In this document: positions 1 to 10,075 of the stretch, in pieces
How positions within the stretch are numbered: the first letter of the stretch is position 1
Layout of the letters: every line of letters starts with the position of its first letter
Notes under the pieces: generated by a model
Told to the model about the DNA's origin: nothing
The model's input: only the letters and a program-made list of their open reading frames with translations
The model's database searches: none
Program-made: the position numbers and the translations under genes
Assembly: GCA_029262005.1 (NCBI GenBank)
Contig: JAJDAG010000021.1
Location: 1-34,309, forward strand
DNA: 34,309 nucleotides
Direction of reading: 5' to 3'
From: Candidatus Zhuqueibacterota bacterium
GTDB lineage: Bacteria; Zhuqueibacterota; Zhuqueibacteria; Oceanimicrobiales; Oceanimicrobiaceae

Positions 1-2
1 AT

Positions 3-1625
3 CAATTCAATGCTACTGTTTTGTCACTTCTCCAGACCTTTTTCGACAGTCTCAACGGAGATAGATTTATTTTAGGTTTTTTTCAACCGGACTCAGCTGC
101 TCAGTTGAATATTAATGGACATGTCCTGGGTTCCGCACCAATAAATCTAAATGAATGGTTGCATATTGCCGGAACATATGACGGACTGATGATGAAAATT
201 TACATTAACGGGATTGTTAGTGATTCTTTAACTGTGAGCACAACAATTAATGTTGCCGAATCAGACCTCTACATTGGCAATGATGCTGCTGCTGGTTCCC
301 GTGAATTTGATGGCCTGATAGATGAGGTGAGAATTTGGGACGTTGCCAGAAATGGTCAGGAAATTGCTGAGAATATGAATAAAAAACTAACCGGCACTGA
401 ATTTGGGTTGGCGGGCTATTGGCCATTTGATGAGGGTGCTGGACAAACTGTGATGGATCTTGCTTTTGATAGCGACGGACAGCTCGGCTTAGCGGCTTAT
501 GCAGATTCCACTGATCCTGTCTGGGTAAAAGAGCGTGTTCCGAAATACGTCCTCCTCGCCGATGACGACATCGACATCGACCGCCAGCTTTTCTCTGCCG
601 GCGACATTCACAGCAACGATTCTATTGAGTTTGATGACGGCAACCCGAGTACCCACACCGGCAACCTGACGGCTGTGGATGACATCGAAATTGATGGCGA
701 CAACACCATTGAAGGCGATGTGACCGCCGGTGATGAGGTTGACAATGATGGTATCGTTACCGGCCTCATCACAGAAGATGCAGAGGTTGATTCTGTTTTT
801 CTGCCCACACTTTCATTCGTAGCCGGTGGCGATGATATTGACGTGCCGGATAGTGGTGTGCAGGTACTCACTCCCGGTTCGTACGGCGATGTTGACGTTG
901 ATGATGACGCGATTTTGCAGCTCAGCAGCGGCGAGTATTTTATGGAGATTCTCGAACTCGATGAAGACACAATTCTTGAACTGGATGTTGCAGAAGGCCC
1001 AATCACAATTAATGTGACCGAGCGGCTTGAGTTTAAGAAGCGCATGCAGGTACAAATTTTTCCGGATGGTGAAGCCGGCACACATAAAATTACCTTTAAC
1101 TATCTTGGCACGCGCAAGGTCAAAATTGATAGAAACGCCAAAGTGCTCGGCTCCATTGTCGTGCCCGCAGCAAGGGTGAAAGTCGATAAATATGTGAGCT
1201 TTAAAGGTTCGATTTGCGCCAGAAAAATTCAAATAAAGCGCGATGGTGTTTTTCTGCACCACACCTCTACGATGGCGCTACCGAAAATCGCGCTTGCTTT
1301 GGATGATGCCGAAGAAGTCGCCGATGGTGCTGCCGAGGCCATGCCACAGCAATTTAGTCTCAAGCAGAATTTCCCCAACCCGTTCAACCCGGAAACCAGC
1401 ATTCAATTTGACTTACCGGAGGCAGAAAATGTTCTGTTGCAGATATTCAATACCCGCGGTCAGCTTGTGCGCACACTGGTGAATAAGCCCTACACGGCTG
1501 GAACTTACAATGTACGCTGGGACGGGCAGAACGATGTTGGTCACTCAGTCGCCAGTGGTTTATATTTGTACAAGCTCAAAGCCGGCGATTTTGTCCAGGT
1601 TCAGAAAATGAGTTTGTTACGGTAA
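3..1625 (+). CDS. Secreted LamG-domain protein with Asp-rich beta-helix and FlgD-like sorting domain (5' partial)
   Basis: The frame is open to the left window edge, so the N-terminus and any signal peptide lie outside; the internal TTG at 21 is unlikely to be the start. Three parts are visible. Residues about 1-165 resemble a LamG/concanavalin-like lectin fold (pattern GTYDG, then IDEVRIWDVAR, then GYWPFDEG). Residues about 180-425 are very rich in Asp and form short Gly/Asp/hydrophobic repeats suggestive of a beta-helix, as in bactofilin- or DUF7305-like segments. The last 80 residues carry the NFPNPFNPETSIQFDLP motif and a GLYLYKLKAG strand, typical of FlgD-like Ig/type IX secretion sorting domains in FCB bacteria. 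A surface-exposed or secreted adhesion or carbohydrate-binding role is inferred; no catalytic residues are recognised. Domain calls are from pattern only. Confidence 0.8.
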   Translation, partial: QFNATVLSLLQTFFDSLNGDRFILGFFQPDSAAQLNINGHVLGSAPINLNEWLHIAGTYDGLMMKIYINGIVSDSLTVSTTINVAESDLYIGNDAAAGSREFDGLIDEVRIWDVARNGQEIAENMNKKLTGTEFGLAGYWPFDEGAGQTVMDLAFDSDGQLGLAAYADSTDPVWVKERVPKYVLLADDDIDIDRQLFSAGDIHSNDSIEFDDGNPSTHTGNLTAVDDIEIDGDNTIEGDVTAGDEVDNDGIVTGLITEDAEVDSVFLPTLSFVAGGDDIDVPDSGVQVLTPGSYGDVDVDDDAILQLSSGEYFMEILELDEDTILELDVAEGPITINVTERLEFKKRMQVQIFPDGEAGTHKITFNYLGTRKVKIDRNAKVLGSIVVPAARVKVDKYVSFKGSICARKIQIKRDGVFLHHTSTMALPKIALALDDAEEVADGAAEAMPQQFSLKQNFPNPFNPETSIQFDLPEAENVLLQIFNTRGQLVRTLVNKPYTAGTYNVRWDGQNDVGHSVASGLYLYKLKAGDFVQVQKMSLLR

Positions 1626-1651
1626 AAGGTCTGTTCAGATTTGTTGCAAAA

Positions 1652-1688
1652 ACAAAACCTCCGGGCTTTAGAGGCTCGGAGGTTTTGT
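1652..1688. terminator. Bidirectional hairpin terminator between the LamG gene and thiC
   Basis: A 15-bp stem (1652-1666 with 1674-1688) has one G-T type mismatch and a 7-nt loop. The stem ends are AAAAC/GTTTT, so both strands end in a T-rich arm. It lies in the short gap between two convergent genes, as expected for a shared terminator. Confidence 0.8.
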
Positions 1689-1719
1689 ACAAGCTTGATG
1701 ACACTCGTTGACTTTTCGT

Positions 1720-3168
<1,449 letters not shown>

Positions 3169-3181
3169 TTAGTGCAAAATT

Positions 3182-3479
3182 TCAAAAACCATTTAGCTGT
3201 TGGCTGTTGGCTTTGAGTTTGGTGATAAGTTTATTGGTCTCTTTTTGTTCTTTCATTGACGGATTTTTATATATTCAGCTCAAGAAACCGTTTGAAATAT
3301 AGTTGACTGCTTCGACTGCAACCCTCGGCAATGTTTGCAGGTATCGATACAGCAAAACGACCAACCTGACTTCCTGAGCCATATTTTTCTTCAAAAGTAG
3401 TAACGTCTGCCAATCGGTAAACTTGCTTAACGATGCTAATCCCACATTGTGTACAACTAATCTTATAAAAAATGACCAA
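3182..3479 (-). pseudogene. Decayed four-helix-bundle protein (S23/IVS family)
   Basis: Pieces of a four-helix-bundle protein (the family first described from 23S rRNA intervening sequences) can be read on the minus strand. The middle piece matches the family signature (EEKYG, then QVGRFAVSIPANIAEG, then FKRFLEL) and stops early at about 3267. A second piece in another frame at about 3182-3256 gives the usual Lys/Asn-rich tail (KLITKLKANSQQL) and ends in TGA. The expected helix between them is missing, and the N-terminal part needs a further frame change near 3450. The family is normally about 115-125 residues. I conclude it is frameshifted and internally deleted. It sits between the TPP riboswitch and thiC. 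Confidence 0.75.
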
Positions 3480-3542
3480 AAGCCAGGAGCTGAATAATTA
3501 CAAATTTCAAATGAAAAGCTGATTGTTGGCTCTATAAAGCAA

Positions 3543-3587
3543 AAGGCCGTTTTCAACGCCATAAATGCTGGTATTGAAAACGGCCTT
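3543..3587 (-). terminator. Attenuator hairpin downstream of the TPP riboswitch
   Basis: A perfect 14-bp inverted repeat (3543-3556 with 3574-3587) flanks a 17-nt loop. Read on the minus strand it follows the aptamer by about 25 nt and is trailed by TTTTGCTTT. This is the position and shape of a riboswitch expression platform that ends transcription when TPP is bound. The weak U-run makes termination efficiency uncertain. Confidence 0.75.
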
Positions 3588-3607
3588 CACGTAAGCTCTA
3601 TTCCGGT

Positions 3608-3690
3608 TGGTAGCCATTCCCTCCGCCAGTATTATCTGGATCAGGTTCAAAGGGATATTCTCAGCCTGATGCGGCGCCCCTATAGCTTAG
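3608..3690 (-). promoter_or_regulatory. TPP riboswitch (THI element)
   Basis: Read on the minus strand, the region holds the conserved aptamer blocks in order: GGGGCGCC, CTGAGA, CCCTTTGAACCTGATC and CTGGCGGAGGGAA. A short P1 helix can form between 3683-3687 and 3612-3616. These are the defining sequences of the thiamine pyrophosphate aptamer. It lies upstream of thiC in the same direction, but about 475 nt from the thiC start, because a dead four-helix-bundle gene separates them. Confidence 0.95.
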
Positions 3691-3698
3691 GTGGGCTT

Positions 3699-3727
3699 AG
3701 TATACGCTTTTTTAAGAAGTAACGCAA
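3699..3727 (-). promoter_or_regulatory. Predicted sigma-70 type promoter for the TPP riboswitch-thiC transcript
   Basis: On the minus strand, TTGCGT (3722-3727) and TATACT (3699-3704) are separated by 17 nt, and the aptamer begins about 12 nt after the -10 box. The -35 box is a weak match. The assignment rests on spacing and position relative to the riboswitch. Confidence 0.5.
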
Positions 3728-3783
3728 ACATAAAAAGCGTCGCATCTGTTTTGCTGGTCAGTTGGCTGAGTTTCTCGTGCAGG

Positions 3784-4953
3784 TCAAGAAATACGCTGCT
3801 CACCCAGGCGAAGAATGTTTTTTCTTTCAGTCTGTGATAGTTGAAGCGTTTGACACATTTTGTCGAAAGCAGCGAGTTCATTTTCAGTGAGAATACTGTC
3901 GGTCAGGGCGGTCAAGTAGGCAACGGTGGCAGCGGCGTTGCGTGATTCCGGGGTGGGCAAGTAGGTGGCAATTGTTTCTAATAGTGGTGGCCGTAAAGTG
4001 GCTTCGTGCAGCATTTTCACTTCATTTTCTTCCAGGCCTTCATCGCGGGCCCGTTTTTTCAGAAGCTGTATTTCCTCAGCAGAGAGGTTTTCATCTGACC
4101 AGCTCATGAAAACCAGAGCAAGAAGAATGCCCAAATCAAGTTCTAAAGTTTCGTCGCTTTTTTGTTGGGCCGACGCGTCAGGCATTTCGCTTGCACGGGT
4201 TGCCGGTGCAGGTGGCATCGGGGTTGGCGGCGCTTGCAACCTCGCACGAATCATGTCAAAAGACATCATGAAATTGCTGCCATCTCTACGGATGTAAAAA
4301 TTCTGCGAGCCGGTCATATATAGATTAGCAGTACCTTTCGCGACTCTCAGTTCAACCACATAGGTAGACTCAGCTCCCTGGACCGGTACAAATTTTATGT
4401 TGTAGAGGTCCGGTTCCACAGAGGGCTGAAATTTGTTGATTAGCCTGCTGATTTGTAAGCGCAACCGGTCGCGTTGTGAACGATCCAGGCGCAGGCCCAC
4501 CACCCGTCCGTCGTCTTCTATTCCAAAAAACAAGACACCGCCACTTGTGTTGAGAAAAGCGTTCACATATTCTTCAACATAGTAGTCGCTGATGGTCCGT
4601 ATTGGATTTTTTGATTTGTTCAAACTCTTAAACTCGTGTTCCCGATCTTCGTCAACGGCCACGTTTGCCTGGTGCTGGTAAGTATGCCCGCTTGAAGGCT
4701 TCTCATCAACCGGGGGAGGCGAATCCGGCTTTGGCTGGGCTTCGCCAACAACAGAAACATCTGTGGCTTTCAGGCTGCCATTATTGTCCGTAACTTGAAA
4801 ACTGACGCGTTGACCGCGACGCAGATAACGATAGCCGGACATTTCAACGTCATTGTGATGTACAAATATTTCTTCATTGTTGTCGTTCAGAATAAATCCG
4901 TAGCCTTTAGAAGGACTAAACCATTTTACTGTACCCAGGGTGGATTGCTTCAA
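3784..4953 (-). CDS. Cold-shock domain / AlbA_2 (Schlafen-type) / TerB-like fusion protein
   Basis: Three recognisable modules are joined by Pro-rich linkers. Residues 1-70 are a cold-shock domain (GTVKWFSPSKGYGFI with IFVHH, the RNP1/RNP2-like strands) that would bind single-stranded nucleic acid. Residues about 105-230 match the AlbA_2 'divergent AAA-4' DNA-binding domain (EFKSL, then VNAFLNTSGGVLFFGIEDDG, then FYIRRDG). Residues about 275-385 are helical and resemble a TerB/tellurite-resistance module (DENLSAEEIQLL and DSILTENELAAF). The start is TTG at 4953, preceded by GGAG at 10 nt spacing; no ATG fits, since the cold-shock domain begins at once. A role in RNA or DNA handling under stress is inferred. 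I know of no characterised protein with exactly this order. The gene is transcribed toward the thiC promoter region and appears monocistronic. Confidence 0.85.
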   Translation of the reverse strand: MKQSTLGTVKWFSPSKGYGFILNDNNEEIFVHHNDVEMSGYRYLRRGQRVSFQVTDNNGSLKATDVSVVGEAQPKPDSPPPVDEKPSSGHTYQHQANVAVDEDREHEFKSLNKSKNPIRTISDYYVEEYVNAFLNTSGGVLFFGIEDDGRVVGLRLDRSQRDRLRLQISRLINKFQPSVEPDLYNIKFVPVQGAESTYVVELRVAKGTANLYMTGSQNFYIRRDGSNFMMSFDMIRARLQAPPTPMPPAPATRASEMPDASAQQKSDETLELDLGILLALVFMSWSDENLSAEEIQLLKKRARDEGLEENEVKMLHEATLRPPLLETIATYLPTPESRNAAATVAYLTALTDSILTENELAAFDKMCQTLQLSQTERKNILRLGEQRIS

Positions 4954-5730
4954 ATGCCGGTGTCTCCTCTGGTGAGATCAAATTATTTGCGAGAAAAAGT
5001 ATACTCTGCTCGATGTCAAAGTCTCTCGACGGTCTTCGGCTCAACTGCCGGACAATCCCAATATCTTCATTTATTGAGCGCGGGTCAAGCAAAAAGTTTG
5101 GTTCTGTGTTGATCTGTATGGGTACAGTTGTTATCAATCAGGCGTCAAAATAAGTATTCCTCACGAATCCCCACAGATGATACACAGATTATTGCTATCT
5201 TGAATTTTTAATAAACCGCAGTTAGCTTTAGCGAAAGGACGCCCCCTGAGTGACAATCGGATGCATGACTTTTGACCTTAAATTATGACTTAATCCGGCC
5301 ATACTCTGTAAGGTTAAATATTTTTTAAAATTTAAGCATTGTTAACTCTGCGAACTCAGCGCTCTCCGCGGTTTAAAAAGATGACTTTGGATTTGGCTAA
5401 ATGCCTAAGTGTCGTAAATATAAAATATTACAATAAAATCATTCTGGATTTATACTTTATTCAGGCTCAGAAACAAACCGTTTGAACTCGACTGTTTCTT
5501 TGCCGAAATTGATTCATGATCCTACATTAATTCCCGTTGCTTTTTAACTCATTGAGTAGTTGTGGCTCCTTTTGCAGGGTGTAGTCTTTAGCAATCTTAA
5601 GTTCGTTCTATCCGCGTTCTCATCCGTGCCAATCCGTGGCTTTCTATCTCTTTCAAACTTACCCGCACAAAACGACATAGAGCCAATATAAAGACTGGTT
5701 ACCGCGATTGATTTTACGAAAAAGCAATGG
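4954..5730. other. Gene-free region with worn repeat-like fragments
   Basis: No convincing coding sequence is present. Three stretches resemble dispersed intergenic repeat phrases seen in many environmental genomes: near 5170-5190 (CCACAGATGATACACAGATT), 5343-5380 (CTCTGCGAACTCAGCG, then CCGCGG) and 5606-5640 (TATCCGCGTTC, then ATCCGTGCCAATCCGTGGC). They are diverged and isolated here. The rest is AT-rich sequence in which I see no structure. Confidence 0.4.
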
Positions 5731-5759
5731 TTGAATTTTGCTTATAAATTTCTTAATAT
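5731..5759 (+). promoter_or_regulatory. Predicted sigma-70 type promoter for fabV
   Basis: TTGAAT (5731-5736) and TAATAT (5754-5759) are separated by exactly 17 nt and lie about 57 nt upstream of the fabV ATG. Each box matches four of six consensus bases. An AAAGGAA ribosome site (5804-5810) follows before the start codon. Confidence 0.5.
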
Positions 5760-5816
5760 GACGCTTTGTGAATACGCTATCTGCCCGGTAAAACGATCAC
5801 CCGAAAGGAAACGAAT

Positions 5817-7001
5817 ATGGTAATAGAACCAAAAATCAGAGGATTTATTTGCCTGACAGCACACCCTGCCGGTTGTGCGGCAAATGTCAGGCAACAGATA
5901 GATTTTGTGCGCAGCAAAGGCGCCATTGAAAACGGGCCGAAGAAAGTGTTGGTCATCGGCGCCTCCACCGGTTATGGGCTGGCATCGCGAATCACGGCTG
6001 CATTTGGCTGCAACGCAGCTACAATCGGGCTATTTTTTGAGAAAGAGTCAAGCGCTAAGCGCCCTGCCACCGCAGGATGGTACAATTCCGCGGCTGTGCA
6101 CAAGTTTGCCGGAAAGGCCGGTATTTACGCAAAAAGTATCAATGGCGATGCTTTTTCAGATGAAATAAAGCAGCAGACGATCAATTTGATAAAAAAGGAT
6201 CTTGGCGAAATTGACTGTGTTGTTTACAGCCTTGCATCTCCCCGGCGAACACACCCCAAGACGGGCTATGTGGCCAAGTCGGTGTTGAAGCCAATTGGTC
6301 AAAGCTACTCGGCCCAGACTTTGGACACTGACAAAGCCCTGGTGAAACCAGTTACGATTGAGCCGGCAACCGAGGAAGACATTAGAGATACAATTGCCGT
6401 AATGGGAGGCGAGGACTGGGAAATGTGGATGGATGCTTTGGACCAGGCCGGCGTCCTGGCTGATGGCTGCAAGACAGTGGCCTACACTTACATCGGCCCG
6501 AAAATGACATGGCCAATTTATTGGGATGGGACAATTGGCAAAGCAAAAGATGATCTGGATCGTACGGCAAAGACAATTCATGAACGGCTGCAGAAACGCA
6601 ACGGTTGTGCCTTTGTTTCCGTGATGAAAGCCGTTGTGACACAGGCCAGTTCAGCGATTCCTGTGGTGCCTCTATATATTTCACTTCTGTTTAAGGTGAT
6701 GAAGGAGAAGGGAATACACGAAGGTACAATCGAGCAACTTCAGCGCTTGTTTGCCACACAGCTTTACGGTGAGGCTTTATATGAAACCGACGAGACCGGA
6801 CGCCTTCGTTTGGATGACCTGGAAATGCGGCCGGAAATTCAAGCACTCGTTGATGAGTACTGGGAGGAAATTAACACCGATAACCTCAATGAGCAGACGG
6901 ATTTTAAGGGGTATAAGGAAGATTTCCTGAAACTGTTTGGTTTTGGCTTGCCTGGTGTCGATTATGCCGCTGATGTTAATCCCATCGTGGAACTAGAATA
7001 A
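5817..7001 (+). CDS. fabV: Enoyl-[ACP] reductase FabV (trans-2-enoyl reductase)
   Basis: FabV catalyses the last, NADH-dependent reduction of the fatty-acid elongation cycle and is an alternative to FabI. The family-specific Tyr-X8-Lys active site is present as Y235 and K244 ([10 protein letters not shown]). The nucleotide-binding loop reads [11 protein letters not shown] at 48-58. Length (394 residues) and the N-terminal IKPKIRGF-like start (IEPKIRGF) match the family. The ATG at 5817 follows AAAGGAA with proper spacing. FabV enzymes are generally triclosan-tolerant, which is family knowledge and not shown here. It heads a plus-strand run but probably has its own promoter at 5731-5759. Confidence 0.97.
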   Translation: MVIEPKIRGFICLTAHPAGCAANVRQQIDFVRSKGAIENGPKKVLVIGASTGYGLASRITAAFGCNAATIGLFFEKESSAKRPATAGWYNSAAVHKFAGKAGIYAKSINGDAFSDEIKQQTINLIKKDLGEIDCVVYSLASPRRTHPKTGYVAKSVLKPIGQSYSAQTLDTDKALVKPVTIEPATEEDIRDTIAVMGGEDWEMWMDALDQAGVLADGCKTVAYTYIGPKMTWPIYWDGTIGKAKDDLDRTAKTIHERLQKRNGCAFVSVMKAVVTQASSAIPVVPLYISLLFKVMKEKGIHEGTIEQLQRLFATQLYGEALYETDETGRLRLDDLEMRPEIQALVDEYWEEINTDNLNEQTDFKGYKEDFLKLFGFGLPGVDYAADVNPIVELE

Positions 7002-7068
7002 CAATCCGGTTTGGTGGTGTCAGCGAGCGGAAATAAATAAAATTGCTCAATGAAATGAAAGGCCGACC

Positions 7069-8115
7069 TTGCAGGATATTTTTTCCGACATTACATTATG
7101 GCTTGATGACGAGACCCCTTTTGCCCTAGCCACGGTTACGCAAACCTGGGGCTCCTCGCCTCGCAGCATTGGCTCAGCCATGGCTGTCACCAGAGATATG
7201 CAGGTTGTTGGCTCAGTTAGTGGCGGGTGTGTTGAAACCGCGGTGATTGAAACGGCGCTGGAGGTGCTGAAAACCAGGGTGCCGCAGATTCTGACTTTTG
7301 GTGTGACCAATGAAACTGCCTGGTCGGTGGGCTTAACTTGCGGTGGGAAAATTTCGGTTTTTGTGGAGCCTTGCCCGGCTTACAGCAAAAATGCGGGGGA
7401 GCAAGAGGTTTGGCAGGCCCTGAAAAAAACCATCAAGGAAAATGAGCCTGTTATTTTACTCACGCGGCTTTCCCGGGAACATTATGGACATTTTTTGGTG
7501 TATCCGGACGGTGATTTTGTTGGGCACTGGCCGAGGCTAAACACAGCCGCCGTGAAACAGGCCCTGGCGCAATATCAGGCGCGTGAAAGTGCACAAATCC
7601 TGCTGGAAGGTGAGTCGGTTTTTGTGCAGGTTTTTACCAGGAAAGACAGGCTTCTCATCATCGGTGCGGCACACATCTCCATCCCGCTGGTTTCTTTTGC
7701 CAAAGCACTTGGTTTTGAGGTGATAGTGGTGGATCCGCGTCTGGTGTTTGCTGATGAAAAACGTTTTTTGACTGCGCCGCATCAAATACACACGCGTTGG
7801 CCGGATGATGTTTTACCTGAAATAAGTTTGAACGAAGATACCTACGCAGTGCTACTTACTCACGATCCCAAAATTGACGATGCCGCTCTGCATTTGCTGC
7901 TAGACAGCGACGTCCGGTATATTGGCGCATTGGGTAGCGGAAAAACACATGCCCGGCGCATAAGTCGCCTGCAAAAGGCTGGTTTTTCCGACAAGCAAAT
8001 TGGGCGAATTCACGGTCCTGTTGGGCTGGATATTCAGGCGAAAAGTCCGGGTGAAATTGCATTGAGTATTATTGCGCAAATTGTGCAAATAAAGCATGCT
8101 GGTGATTCAGTTTAG
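7069..8115 (+). CDS. XdhC/CoxI-family molybdenum-cofactor maturation protein
   Basis: XdhC-type proteins bind molybdenum cofactor and assist its sulfuration and insertion into xanthine dehydrogenase/CO dehydrogenase-family enzymes. Residues about 10-75 carry the XdhC_CoxI module (ATVTQTWGSSPR, then GSVSGGCVE), and residues about 185-335 the Rossmann-like XdhC_C module (LLIIGAAHISIPL, VVDPR, LLTHDPKIDD, YIGALGS). The only start available after an in-frame stop is TTG at 7069, with AAAGG 6 nt upstream. No molybdenum hydroxylase subunits lie in the window, so its client is unknown. An SDR gene follows 35 bp downstream. Confidence 0.9.
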   Translation: MQDIFSDITLWLDDETPFALATVTQTWGSSPRSIGSAMAVTRDMQVVGSVSGGCVETAVIETALEVLKTRVPQILTFGVTNETAWSVGLTCGGKISVFVEPCPAYSKNAGEQEVWQALKKTIKENEPVILLTRLSREHYGHFLVYPDGDFVGHWPRLNTAAVKQALAQYQARESAQILLEGESVFVQVFTRKDRLLIIGAAHISIPLVSFAKALGFEVIVVDPRLVFADEKRFLTAPHQIHTRWPDDVLPEISLNEDTYAVLLTHDPKIDDAALHLLLDSDVRYIGALGSGKTHARRISRLQKAGFSDKQIGRIHGPVGLDIQAKSPGEIALSIIAQIVQIKHAGDSV

Positions 8116-8150
8116 TCTGTCAATGGGTTGCAATAATTTATTTTTATGCC

Positions 8151-8873
8151 ATGTTAAACAATAAAGTTGCATTGGTTACCGGCAGTGCCAAAAGAACCGG
8201 TAAAGCCATTGTCGAAGCGTTGGCTGAAAATGGCGCCGAGGTTATCATTCACTACAATCGCAGTGAGTTGGAGGCCCGGCAGGTCGTTGAGGCAATTTGT
8301 GCCAAAGGCGGAAAAGCGACTGCGCTCCAGGCTGAACTTTCCGATGTTTCTCAGGTAAACAAACTGATTTTTAACGTCTTGGAAAAATGTGGTAAACTCG
8401 ATATTCTGGTGAATAATGTTGGCAATTATTTAGTGAAAGATATTGATAAAATTTCGCCGGAAGAATGGGACGAGCAAATTAAAACCACTGTCAGCACAAC
8501 ATTTTATACCTGTCAAGCGGCTTTGCCGCACATGGTTAAACAGAAATTTGGCCGTATCATCAATATGGCTGATTCCGGTGCGGATCACATTTCACCCTGG
8601 CCTGAGGCCACACCTTATATGGTGGGTAAGACCGGTGTTCTCATTCTTTCCAAAAGCCTGGCTGCACATTATGCCAAATACAATATTACAGTTAACTGCA
8701 TTTCGCCAGGCATCCTCGATAACTCCATTTGGAAGCCACAATTGCAAGGCATCCCGGCCGGCAGGTACGCCGAATATTCTGATGTCACCAATGCCGTGCT
8801 TTTCCTGCTGAAAGATGAATCCACTTACATCACGGGCGCTAATATCAAGGTTTCAGGCGGCTGGTGCATTTAG
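8151..8873 (+). CDS. SDR-family oxidoreductase, pteridine-reductase-like
   Basis: A classical short-chain dehydrogenase fold of 240 residues. The cofactor loop is TGSAKRTG (10-17), the TGxxxRxG form found in pteridine and dihydromonapterin reductases instead of the usual TGxxxGxG. The catalytic set is present: NNVG at 88-91, Ser142, Tyr156 and Lys160 (YMVGK). The C-terminus keeps the NCISPG and GANIKVSGG patterns. The gene lies between the XdhC-type gene and a phospholipase D gene with small gaps, so they are likely cotranscribed. A pterin substrate is inferred from the Arg-loop and from the pterin-linked neighbours; a general oxoacyl reductase role cannot be excluded. Confidence 0.88.
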   Translation: MLNNKVALVTGSAKRTGKAIVEALAENGAEVIIHYNRSELEARQVVEAICAKGGKATALQAELSDVSQVNKLIFNVLEKCGKLDILVNNVGNYLVKDIDKISPEEWDEQIKTTVSTTFYTCQAALPHMVKQKFGRIINMADSGADHISPWPEATPYMVGKTGVLILSKSLAAHYAKYNITVNCISPGILDNSIWKPQLQGIPAGRYAEYSDVTNAVLFLLKDESTYITGANIKVSGGWCI

Positions 8874-8882
8874 GCAATCTCT

Positions 8883-10067
8883 TTGAATGAACTTGGAATA
8901 ACCACTTCTGCTACCGGATGGCAACTGATACTTGATGGGCAGAATGAGTGGCAACACCGCCTGCAGATGGTCAGGGATTCCAGGCAATTCCTTTATGTTT
9001 CCACGTTTTATTATGAGCTTGACCGCTACGGCGCTGAGTTTCTTGAGGAATTAATCGCGGCCCGGAAACGGAATGTGCAAGTCACTCTTATTATTGATTC
9101 TTTCGGTCAGAGGCTTGCTTCTGCTTTAATGAGCTTTCAACAACGGTCGGAGTTGCGCGAACATTTAAAAAGATTCGAGCTTGCCGGGGGGCATCTTTGT
9201 TATTATCGGCCCCCCAGGCTGTTGCAGCGGTGGCTGGGTTCTGGTTATCATATTAAAATTCAGGTTTCCGACAGCGGTAAAGCGCTTTTTGGCAGTGGTA
9301 ACATTTCACAAATGTCCTTTGCTAAGTGGATGGAGTTCAGCGTGCTTTTACGCGGACCTGTTGTGGCCTTGATGCTGGAAGAATTATACCGGATCCTCGC
9401 TCAGCCGGATCCGGCTCATTTGCAATACCTGCAGCGATTGACACGCTCAGACCAGGTGAATGAAACCGCAGCCGTCCGGTTTAACTATTTGGCTTTTAAC
9501 CCGTGCGATGATCCAGGCCGACTCAGCCCAATTCGGCAAAAGCGAACAAATCGGCTAACGCAGGGCTTAATTGAAGCCATCAATCAGGCAAACAAATGTA
9601 TTTTGCTAACCAGTTTCTATTATAAGCCTGAGCCGAATTTGTTTCGGGCAATCGAGATCGCTGCACAAAGAGGCGTTAAGATAGAGATTCATCATTCTCA
9701 CATGAATGCCCTGGAAACTACAAAAATCGCCTGGATTGTTGCATCTTTCGGGTATAAGCGACTGTTTAGAAGCCGTGTGAAAATATTTGAGCATCTGGAG
9801 GGGCAGCATACAAAATTCGTGTTAATTGACAATGAAGTGGCCTGGCTTGGTAGCTATAATTTTGAATATGCAGCAGATGATCGCCTGGCCGAGGCCATGT
9901 TGATTACGCGGGATAGAAATGTTGTTCAATCTCTTGAGCAGTTCTTTGCTGAACTAAGAACAGATGCAAAAAACGTAAAAGTTGGGCACGGTTTGATTGC
10001 AGATTTACCGTTTTGGCAGAAAGCGCAGCGAGGGTTGTGCTTTCCTTTTCGGCGCTGGCTGCAATAA
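8883..10067 (+). CDS. Phospholipase D-family protein (cardiolipin synthase-like)
   Basis: Two HxKxxxxD active-site motifs are visible: H123/K125/D130 followed by GSGN, and H309/K311/D316 followed by GSYN. This is the duplicated HKD layout of phospholipase D and cardiolipin synthase enzymes. At 394 residues and without an N-terminal membrane hairpin it is closer to soluble PLD-like phosphodiesterases or ClsB-type proteins than to ClsA. The start is TTG at 8883; an ATG at 8887 is out of frame. It begins 9 nt after the SDR stop, so translation in one operon is likely. The lipid or nucleic-acid substrate cannot be told from sequence. Confidence 0.9.
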   Translation: MNELGITTSATGWQLILDGQNEWQHRLQMVRDSRQFLYVSTFYYELDRYGAEFLEELIAARKRNVQVTLIIDSFGQRLASALMSFQQRSELREHLKRFELAGGHLCYYRPPRLLQRWLGSGYHIKIQVSDSGKALFGSGNISQMSFAKWMEFSVLLRGPVVALMLEELYRILAQPDPAHLQYLQRLTRSDQVNETAAVRFNYLAFNPCDDPGRLSPIRQKRTNRLTQGLIEAINQANKCILLTSFYYKPEPNLFRAIEIAAQRGVKIEIHHSHMNALETTKIAWIVASFGYKRLFRSRVKIFEHLEGQHTKFVLIDNEVAWLGSYNFEYAADDRLAEAMLITRDRNVVQSLEQFFAELRTDAKNVKVGHGLIADLPFWQKAQRGLCFPFRRWLQ

Positions 10068-10075
10068 GCAGCTAA

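Noticed and set aside
608-1081. A Ser-rich 157-codon minus-strand frame inside the first gene
   Set aside because: It is the antisense of the Asp-rich repeat, where GAT/GAC codons read as Ser-type codons on the other strand.
4916-5137. A 73-codon minus-strand reading frame upstream of the cold-shock fusion gene
   Set aside because: Its TTG directly follows a stop codon, it has no ribosome site, it overlaps the true gene start, and the translation resembles nothing I know.
5459-5510. Minus-strand phrase reading EFKRF, similar to the tail of the four-helix-bundle pseudogene
   Set aside because: Only about 15 residues match and no other part of the family can be found around it; chance cannot be excluded.
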